Of a stretch of 36,761 nt of DNA, positions 31,648 to 36,761 are shown piece by piece. The DNA lies in contig ONYL01000031.1 of the NCBI GenBank assembly GCA_900322035.1, positions 1 through 36,761 on the forward strand, given 5' to 3'. The DNA is from an uncultured Prevotella sp. (GTDB lineage Bacteria; Bacteroidota; Bacteroidia; Bacteroidales; Bacteroidaceae). Under the pieces are notes generated by a model. It saw only the letters and a list, made by a program, of their open reading frames with translations, made no database searches and had not been told where the DNA came from. The translations under genes were made by a program, and so were the position numbers. Numbering within the stretch: the stretch's first letter is position 1; each line of letters opens with the position of its first letter.

Positions 31648-33015
31648 ATGAAAAATAGTTCACCATCAGGACGCCTTCCCTTGCTGAGCAAGTTTGCCTA
31701 TGGCATGGGAGATGTAGGTTGCAACTTCAGCTGGATGTTTGTCGGCAACTTTCTCATGATTTTCTATACCGATGCCTTTGGTATCAGCATGGGTGCCGTA
31801 TCGGTACTGATGCTTATCAGTCGTTTCTGGGACGCCATCAATGATCCTGTCATCGGCGAGCTCAGCGACCGCACCCATACACGCTGGGGCCGGTTCCGCC
31901 CTTGGCTGCTGATAGCGTCTCCTCTGACGGCCTTTGTTCTGGTGTTGACCTTCTGGGCGCATCCTGAATGGAGCAATACGGCTAAAATCATCTATATGTC
32001 AGTAACCTACTGCGTCCTCGTTTTAGGATATACTTGTGTGAACATTCCTTATGGCACGCTATGTGGTGCCATGACACAGAATATCGATGAGCGGGCTCAA
32101 ATCAATACCTTTCGCTCTGTCAGTGCCATGACAGCCATCGGCATCATCAATATCATCACGATCCCTCTCATTCATTTCTTCGGCGGTGATGATATCAAGA
32201 CCGGCTTTCTGCTGGTTGCCATCCTCTATGGCTGCATCTTCGCCGCCTGCCATATCTTCTGTTTCGCCAATACGAAAGAGGTCGTGGCAATACCCAAGAA
32301 ACAGAAAATTCCTGTACGCACTCAGCTGAGTGCAGCCAAGCAGAACACTCCGTATCTGCTCGCACTGGCCGGACAGCTGCTCTTCGGAATCATCAACTAC
32401 GGGCGCAATGCTGACTTGGTGTATTATTTCAAATATGTAGAAGGTGATTCCAACCTTTTCTCCACCTATTCGCTCGCCATCATCATCCCCTCAATCATCG
32501 GGGCGGCAAGCTTTGTATGGGTCTTCGAGAAACTTAACAATAAGGGATGGGCAGCAGCCTTCTTTTCTTTCTGCACGGGTATAGCCACATTCATGCTCTA
32601 TTTCTTTAGTCCCAACTCCTCACCGGTGATGTTCTACCTCTTCGCCATACTGACCCAGTTCTTCTTCTCCGGATTCAATACCGCCATCTATGCCATCATC
32701 CCCGACTGCGTGGAGTACGGCGAGTGGAAGACAGGTATCCGCAACGATGGCTTCCAATATGCCTTTGTATCGTTGGGCAACAAGATTGGCATGGCAATAG
32801 GCACAGCGTTACTGGCATGGGCTATTGCCGACGCAGGATATGTCGCCAACACCGTGCAGAACCAGGAGGTCCTCAATATTATCCACCACTGCTTCAGCAC
32901 TATTCCCGGCGTACTATGGGTTCTCACTGGATTTGTATTGCTCTTCTACAAGCTCAACCGCAAGACGTACGATAAGATTTTCAGTGAACTGCAACAGAGA
33001 AAAAATCACGAATAG
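31648..33015 (+). CDS. Glycoside-pentoside-hexuronide (GPH) cation symporter
   Basis: A 455-residue MFS-type carrier with about twelve membrane segments. The conserved GPH block is MLISRFWDAINDPVIGELSD (about 55-74), followed by RTHTRWGRFRPW, both diagnostic for the family (MelB, XynB, UidB). The family imports sugars with sodium or protons. A middle cytoplasmic loop is present near 210-230 (PKKQKIPVRTQ). The gene is divergent from the LacI-type regulator and 32 bases before the polyol dehydrogenase, so the cargo is probably a pentose, polyol or their glycoside. The last 30 residues are charged and cytoplasmic. Confidence 0.88.
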   Translation: MKNSSPSGRLPLLSKFAYGMGDVGCNFSWMFVGNFLMIFYTDAFGISMGAVSVLMLISRFWDAINDPVIGELSDRTHTRWGRFRPWLLIASPLTAFVLVLTFWAHPEWSNTAKIIYMSVTYCVLVLGYTCVNIPYGTLCGAMTQNIDERAQINTFRSVSAMTAIGIINIITIPLIHFFGGDDIKTGFLLVAILYGCIFAACHIFCFANTKEVVAIPKKQKIPVRTQLSAAKQNTPYLLALAGQLLFGIINYGRNADLVYYFKYVEGDSNLFSTYSLAIIIPSIIGAASFVWVFEKLNNKGWAAAFFSFCTGIATFMLYFFSPNSSPVMFYLFAILTQFFFSGFNTAIYAIIPDCVEYGEWKTGIRNDGFQYAFVSLGNKIGMAIGTALLAWAIADAGYVANTVQNQEVLNIIHHCFSTIPGVLWVLTGFVLLFYKLNRKTYDKIFSELQQRKNHE

Positions 33016-33059
33016 ATCATAACATCTAATTATTAAAACATAACACTATGGAAGGAAAC

Positions 33060-34094
33060 ATGAAAGTTGCCGTTATGCTCGGCATTGGTAAAATGGGCTT
33101 TACAACACGTCCTATTCCTCAGCCCAAAGACGATGAAGTGCTCGTCAAACTTGAATACGTGGGCATCTGTGGCTCCGACATCCACTATTATGAGCACGGG
33201 GCTATCGGCGACTATGTTGTCAAGCCACCCTTTGTTCTCGGTCATGAACCCGGCGGCACTGTTGTTGAGGTGGGAAAGAACGTACGCCATCTGAAAGTTG
33301 GTGACCGCGTGGCCTTGGAGCCAGGCAAGACCTGTGGCCATTGCGAGGCCTGCCGTACCGGAAACTACAACCTCTGCAATGATGTCATCTTTTTCGCCAC
33401 GCCGCCTGTCGACGGTGTCTTTCAAGAGTATGTCGCCCATGAGGCAGACCTCTGCTTCAAGCTCCCCGACAATGTCGACACGATGGAAGGCGCGCTCATA
33501 GAACCCTTGGCCGTCGGCTTCCATGCTGCCAACCAGGGCGGAGCACACATCGGTCAGACAGCGGTAGTCTTTGGTGCCGGGTGCATAGGATTGATGTCGA
33601 TGATGGCCCTCAAGGCCGAGGGCGTCGGCAGGGTATATGTCGTCGATGTCATGGACAAGCGTTTAGAGAAGGCAAAGGAGCTCGGAGCCACTGTGGTCAT
33701 CAACTCCAAGAAGGAAAACGTGCTGGACCGTATCAACGCGCTCACCGACGGTCGGGGGGTAGACCTCTGCATAGAGACCAGTGGACAGGAGATATGCACT
33801 CGACAGGCTGTCGACATCTCACGCAAAGGTGCCACCATCGTCTTTGTCGGCTATCCGGCTTCGGGAGAAGAGACACTGCCCGTCAGTAAGATTCTCGACA
33901 AGGAACTGACTTTCAAGAGCGTGTTCCGCTACCGCCACATCTATCCCATGGCCATCGAGGCCGTTGCCACAGGGAAGGTTAACGTGAAAGGCGTCGTCAC
34001 TAATATCTTCGACTTTGACGACATCCAAAACGCAATGGACCGCAGTGTCAACGACAAGGCTGACATCGTGAAGTCGGTAGTGAAAATTTCATAG
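33060..34094 (+). CDS. Zinc-dependent polyol dehydrogenase (sorbitol/xylitol dehydrogenase-like)
   Basis: A 344-residue medium-chain dehydrogenase of the sorbitol/xylitol dehydrogenase branch. The catalytic zinc site shows GICGSDIHYYEHGAIGDYVV (from about residue 35) and GHEPGGTV; the structural zinc site has the full four-cysteine set in CGHCEACRTGNYNLC. The NAD fold carries VFGAGCIGLM. The HYYEHG segment is typical of polyol dehydrogenases. The ATG at 33060 fits the family N-terminus; the ATG at 33048 would add four residues. It probably oxidises a polyol imported by the symporter 32-44 bases upstream, under LacI control. A terminator follows. Confidence 0.88.
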   Translation: MKVAVMLGIGKMGFTTRPIPQPKDDEVLVKLEYVGICGSDIHYYEHGAIGDYVVKPPFVLGHEPGGTVVEVGKNVRHLKVGDRVALEPGKTCGHCEACRTGNYNLCNDVIFFATPPVDGVFQEYVAHEADLCFKLPDNVDTMEGALIEPLAVGFHAANQGGAHIGQTAVVFGAGCIGLMSMMALKAEGVGRVYVVDVMDKRLEKAKELGATVVINSKKENVLDRINALTDGRGVDLCIETSGQEICTRQAVDISRKGATIVFVGYPASGEETLPVSKILDKELTFKSVFRYRHIYPMAIEAVATGKVNVKGVVTNIFDFDDIQNAMDRSVNDKADIVKSVVKIS

Positions 34095-34118
34095 AAATAT
34101 TGGTAATATCGTAACCAA

Positions 34119-34153
34119 AATAGGGACTACGGGGATATACCGCAGTCCCTATT
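34119..34153 (+). terminator. Terminator of the symporter-dehydrogenase operon
   Basis: AATAGGGACT (34119-34128) pairs perfectly with AGTCCCTATT (34144-34153). Confidence 0.65.
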
Positions 34154-34219
34154 AGCTATAAAATAGACTATTAAATCATAAAAACGGTTCACCTTTCGTA
34201 TTTGTTGGGGGAAAAGAAT

Positions 34220-34227
34220 TATCTTTG
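34220..34227 (+). promoter_or_regulatory. -7 box of the glutaredoxin gene
   Basis: TATCTTTG, with TTTG at 34201-34204 at a short 15-base spacing. The start codon is 55 bases downstream. Confidence 0.5.
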
Positions 34228-34282
34228 TACTTACGAACTAAATAAGTTCGCATCAATAAATTCACCTTAATGAATATAGATT

Positions 34283-34606
34283 ATGATTAAGATTTATGGC
34301 ATGCCCACCTGTCCCTATTGCGCTTATGTTGACGAGCAGGTCAAGGGCGACAAGCGATTCAAAGTCATCGACATCGGTGAGAACGTGAGATATATGGGAG
34401 CCTTCATGCGGCTTCGCGACAAGAGCGCTGCGTTCGACCATTCCAAGGAGATTGGCGACATCGGTATCCCCGCCTTCGTCTTAGAGGACGGTACCGTTAC
34501 CCTCAAGCCCGCGAAAAACATGCTTCGCTGTCGCGGGACATTCGTTTTACAACCACGGGACAATCGTGACTTCTGGCACAAGACAGGTACATCACAGCGT
34601 ATTTGA
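34283..34606 (+). CDS. Glutaredoxin-like protein, C-terminus probably altered
   Basis: A 107-residue thioredoxin-fold protein with active site CPYC (residues 10-13) and the glutaredoxin cis-Pro block GIPAFVLEDGTVTL (about 60-73). The domain is complete by about residue 76. The tail (KNMLRCRGTFVLQPRDNRDF and on) looks unlike the family, and its DNA begins in a CCCGCGA/TCGCGGG inverted repeat (34508-34514 and 34531-34537). The natural end may have been lost to an insertion or frameshift, but the catalytic part should still fold. The gene is alone, upstream of the AraC/MFS scar. Confidence 0.75.
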   Translation: MIKIYGMPTCPYCAYVDEQVKGDKRFKVIDIGENVRYMGAFMRLRDKSAAFDHSKEIGDIGIPAFVLEDGTVTLKPAKNMLRCRGTFVLQPRDNRDFWHKTGTSQRI

Positions 34607-34641
34607 GCAGATTTCGTAAACGCACGCTATAACAAGGATCG

Positions 34642-34752
34642 TTAATGCGAATGCGTCAACCGCCTGTACTGAACGGGCGTCAGCCCCGTATGCGATTTGA
34701 AGTAGCGTATCATCAGGCTGTCATCAGGGAAGTGAAAGGTGGTGGCTATCTT
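34642..34752 (-). pseudogene. 3' stump of an AraC-family regulator
   Basis: Minus-strand frame reading KIATTFHFPDDSLMIRYFKS and then HTGLTPVQYRRLTHSH before a TAA at 34642-34644. This is the second helix-turn-helix and tail of an AraC-type DNA-binding domain. The frame meets a stop just upstream (about 34785 on this strand), and no first helix-turn-helix or sensor domain follows. About 36 codons remain of an expected 280 or so. It abuts the truncated MFS gene that runs the other way. Confidence 0.7.
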
Positions 34753-34767
34753 GGCGTGGCAGAGCTG

Positions 34768-35418
34768 ATGAACTCCACATCAACATCCTTGGAGAGCGTC
34801 TATACCGGTGCCCTCATGCACTGGGGCATGATGACGACGTCCATACAGAACATCGTGGCCATCATCGGCAGCATGACGGGATGCCTTTTCTGTCTGTGGT
34901 GGATGAAGATGCTCCGGCTGCCCTACACGCGCCTGCTGACCATCGGCTTCGGCTTTCTGTTGGTGTATCAGGTCTGCATGTATTTCTACATCACACCGAC
35001 CCTGAACTTCGAGCGACTGATCTTCCCCACCTTCATCCGCACCTTCGGCTACGCCATCTTCTTCACCACGCTGACGCTCTACTTAGAGGAGCTCATGCCT
35101 TTCCAGCATTTTTTCATGGGACTGACGATCGCCGGGTTCGTGAGGAACGGACTGGTCAGTGCCATCGGCGGCGGTCTCTACGGCTTCTCGTTGCGCCGCC
35201 ATGTCGCCGACAACCTCGTCAGCGGCCTGCCCTTCACCGTGTTCGACAGTATGCTCATGGGCATCAAACAGCTCTATGGCGTCACGTGTCTGATAGGCTG
35301 TGCCTTCATGCTCTTGCTCATGCTCTGGCATGTGCAGCCGGTACGCAGCACCCTCAAGCGACTGCCTTACTGGAACGCCATCGGCAGAGCCATGAGGAAG
35401 GAATTGGACAAAGACTAA
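34768..35418 (+). pseudogene. 5'-truncated MFS exporter (DHA2/EmrB-like C-terminal half)
   Basis: From about 34768 the frame reads like the C-terminal half of a 14-segment drug exporter: about six membrane segments, with LFCLWWMKMLRLPYTRLLTI, RTFGYAIFFTTLTLYLEELM and FFMGLTIAGFVRNGLVSAIG. The frame can be extended to an ATG at 34645, but that part only reads the antisense of the AraC stump, so the true N-terminal half is missing. About 215 residues remain of an expected 500 or so. Exporters like this are often regulated by a divergent AraC gene, which matches the neighbour. A short stable product is unlikely. Confidence 0.7.
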
Positions 35419-35493
35419 GACATCCTCTCTCTGTTTTTACGAAAAGGGGAGGAATCGAAATTGGGCAACCATGTATTAGCATAGCATAAAGAT

Positions 35494-35533
35494 AAAATCC
35501 TGTGTAACTTTATTGAGTTACATGGGATTTTTT
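35494..35533 (+). terminator. Terminator before hsdM
   Basis: AAAATCCTGTGTAACT (35494-35509) pairs with 35516-35531 at 14/16, followed by T residues. The hsdM -7 box begins two bases after it. Confidence 0.65.
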
Positions 35534-35534
35534 G

Positions 35535-35542
35535 TATTTTTG
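35535..35542 (+). promoter_or_regulatory. hsdM -7 box
   Basis: TATTTTTG, 25 bases before the start codon. A near-match ATTG 19 bases upstream falls in the loop of the preceding terminator hairpin. Confidence 0.5.
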
Positions 35543-35567
35543 CAACAAAAATAGCAAGACTCAAACC

Positions 35568-36761
35568 ATGACGAAAGAACAGGAACGCGCCGAACTCCAT
35601 AAGACGATATGGAGAATCGCCAACGACTTGCGGGGAAGTGTCGACGGCTGGGACTTCAAGAGCTACGTCCTTGGCATGCTCTTCTACCGCTTCATCTCGG
35701 AGAATATCACCCAACGTGCCAACGCGCTCGTCGAGGCTGCCGAGGGCGGGACCTTCGACTATACCCGTATGGCTGACGACGAGGCTGACGTGGCGCGCTC
35801 GCAGATGGTCAGCGAGATAGGCTATTTCATCCTGCCCTCGGAGCTCTTCACGAACGTGCAGCAGCGTGCGGCGCAGGACGAGAACCTCAACATCACGCTG
35901 GGCAACATCTTCGCTCATATCGAGAACTCAGCCAACGGCAGTGACTCTGAGCAGGACATCAAAGGGCTCTTCTCCGATGTCGACACCAACAGCCCGAAGC
36001 TCGGCAACACCGTGGCGCAGCGCAATGAGAAGTTAGTGAAGATCCTCAATGCCATCGCCGACCTCAACCTCGGCAGTGCCTTCGACCAGACGGTCAACGA
36101 CACCTTTGGCGATGCCTACGAGTTTCTGATGACGATGTATGCCAGCAATGCGGGGAAGAGCGGCGGTGAGTTCTTCACGCCTCAGGAGGTGAGCCGGCTG
36201 CTGGCGAAGATAGCCATCGGCGACAAGGCGAAGATAAGGAAAGCCTACGACCCCGCCTGCGGATCCGGCTCGCTGCTGCTGCAGTTTAAGAAGATCATGG
36301 GCGACGACTGTCCGCCGCTCTATGGTCAGGAGATCAACCCCACGACCTACAACCTCTGCCGCATCAACATGTTCCTGCACGGCATGGGCTTCGACAAGTT
36401 CGACATTCAGCTCGGCGACACCCTCACCGACCCCAGGCACTGGGACTATGAGCCTTTCGACGCCATCGTGTCCAATCCCCCTTACAGCATCAGGTGGGCG
36501 GGGAAGTCGAATCCCATCCTCATCAACGATGAGCGTTTTGCCCCTGCCGGGGTCCTGGCACCGGAGAGCAAGGCCGACCTGGCCTTCACCATGCACATGC
36601 TCTCGTGGCTCGCCACCGATGGCACGGCGGCCATCGTGGAGTTCCCCGGCGTGCTCTACCGCGGGGGCGCCGAGCAGAAGATCAGAAGCTATCTGATACG
36701 CAACAACTTTGTCGACACCGTCATCCAGTTGCCCGACAACCTGTTCTTCGGGGTCTCCATC
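35568..36761 (+). CDS. hsdM: Type I restriction-modification methylase subunit M (partial)
   Basis: 398 codons are visible and the frame is still open at the window edge, so the 3' end is missing (typical length 480-530). The enzyme methylates adenine in a split recognition sequence as part of the M2S complex. The N-terminal HsdM helical domain (about 8-165) begins [20 protein letters not shown]. The methyltransferase domain has FFTPQEV (202-208), the S-adenosylmethionine motif DPACGSG (228-234) and the catalytic NPPY (303-306). hsdS and hsdR are expected downstream. It has its own -7 box, 25 bases upstream. Confidence 0.95.
   Translation, partial: MTKEQERAELHKTIWRIANDLRGSVDGWDFKSYVLGMLFYRFISENITQRANALVEAAEGGTFDYTRMADDEADVARSQMVSEIGYFILPSELFTNVQQRAAQDENLNITLGNIFAHIENSANGSDSEQDIKGLFSDVDTNSPKLGNTVAQRNEKLVKILNAIADLNLGSAFDQTVNDTFGDAYEFLMTMYASNAGKSGGEFFTPQEVSRLLAKIAIGDKAKIRKAYDPACGSGSLLLQFKKIMGDDCPPLYGQEINPTTYNLCRINMFLHGMGFDKFDIQLGDTLTDPRHWDYEPFDAIVSNPPYSIRWAGKSNPILINDERFAPAGVLAPESKADLAFTMHMLSWLATDGTAAIVEFPGVLYRGGAEQKIRSYLIRNNFVDTVIQLPDNLFFGVSI

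Noticed and set aside
34645-34767. ATG at 34645 as the start of the MFS protein
   Set aside because: The first 40 or so codons are exactly antisense to an AraC helix-turn-helix, so this is not a true N-terminus.

Overview
The window looks like a chromosomal segment of a Bacteroidales bacterium, most likely Prevotella or a close relative (Segatella). This rests on the repeated Bacteroidetes-type promoter box TAnnTTTG upstream of most genes (sometimes with TTTG about 18-20 bases further up), the near absence of strong Shine-Dalgarno sequences, a cargo-like protein with a type IX secretion C-terminus, and the gene families present. No rRNA, tRNA, CRISPR array or complete insertion sequence was seen. 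The genus is inferred from sequence style only.

Layout. 1-2.8 kb: dicarboxylate antiporter (dcu), periplasmic L-asparaginase and a broken porin start. 2.8-4.4 kb: a non-coding island with a 307-bp nested palindrome, a gene remnant, a YafQ-type toxin-antitoxin pair and a 22-bp minisatellite. 4.4-7.2 kb: secreted alpha/beta hydrolase and aspartate ammonia-lyase (aspA). 7.5-9.7 kb: superoxide reductase, a membrane FMN/4Fe-4S protein and a small unknown protein. 9.9-12 kb: a small peptide gene and a 5'-truncated secreted protein. 12.2-16.4 kb: type II NADH dehydrogenase, M3 peptidase and nitroreductase. 16.7-20.1 kb: a three-enzyme fusion (GH18, CE4 deacetylase, processive GT2). 20.1-22.2 kb: ahpC-ahpF. 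22.3-23.0 kb: a ~125-bp tandem repeat array. 23.2-27.1 kb: FMN oxidoreductase, deoD, an unknown gene, pabB and pabC. 27.1-29.5 kb: glutathione peroxidase and a GH109-like protein. 29.5-30.4 kb: repeats and a gene remnant. 30.4-34.1 kb: a LacI-type regulator divergent from a sugar symporter and a polyol dehydrogenase. 34.2-35.4 kb: glutaredoxin, then a scar where an AraC-type regulator and an MFS exporter have both lost their 5' ends. 35.6 kb to the end: type I restriction methylase (hsdM), cut by the window edge.

How it works together. Asparaginase, AspA and the Dcu carrier form an asparagine -> aspartate -> fumarate route with dicarboxylate exchange, which fits fumarate respiration in an anaerobe. 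Superoxide reductase, AhpCF, glutathione peroxidase, glutaredoxin and nitroreductase give oxygen-stress protection. The LacI/symporter/dehydrogenase block looks like a regulated polyol or pentose locus with its operator cluster visible. The GH18-CE4-GT2 fusion is the most striking protein, probably a single-chain machine that makes and trims an amino-sugar polymer. Several genes are decayed (porin, secreted cargo, AraC, MFS, two anonymous remnants), and at least three dispersed repeat families lie in the gaps, so the accessory parts look recently rearranged.
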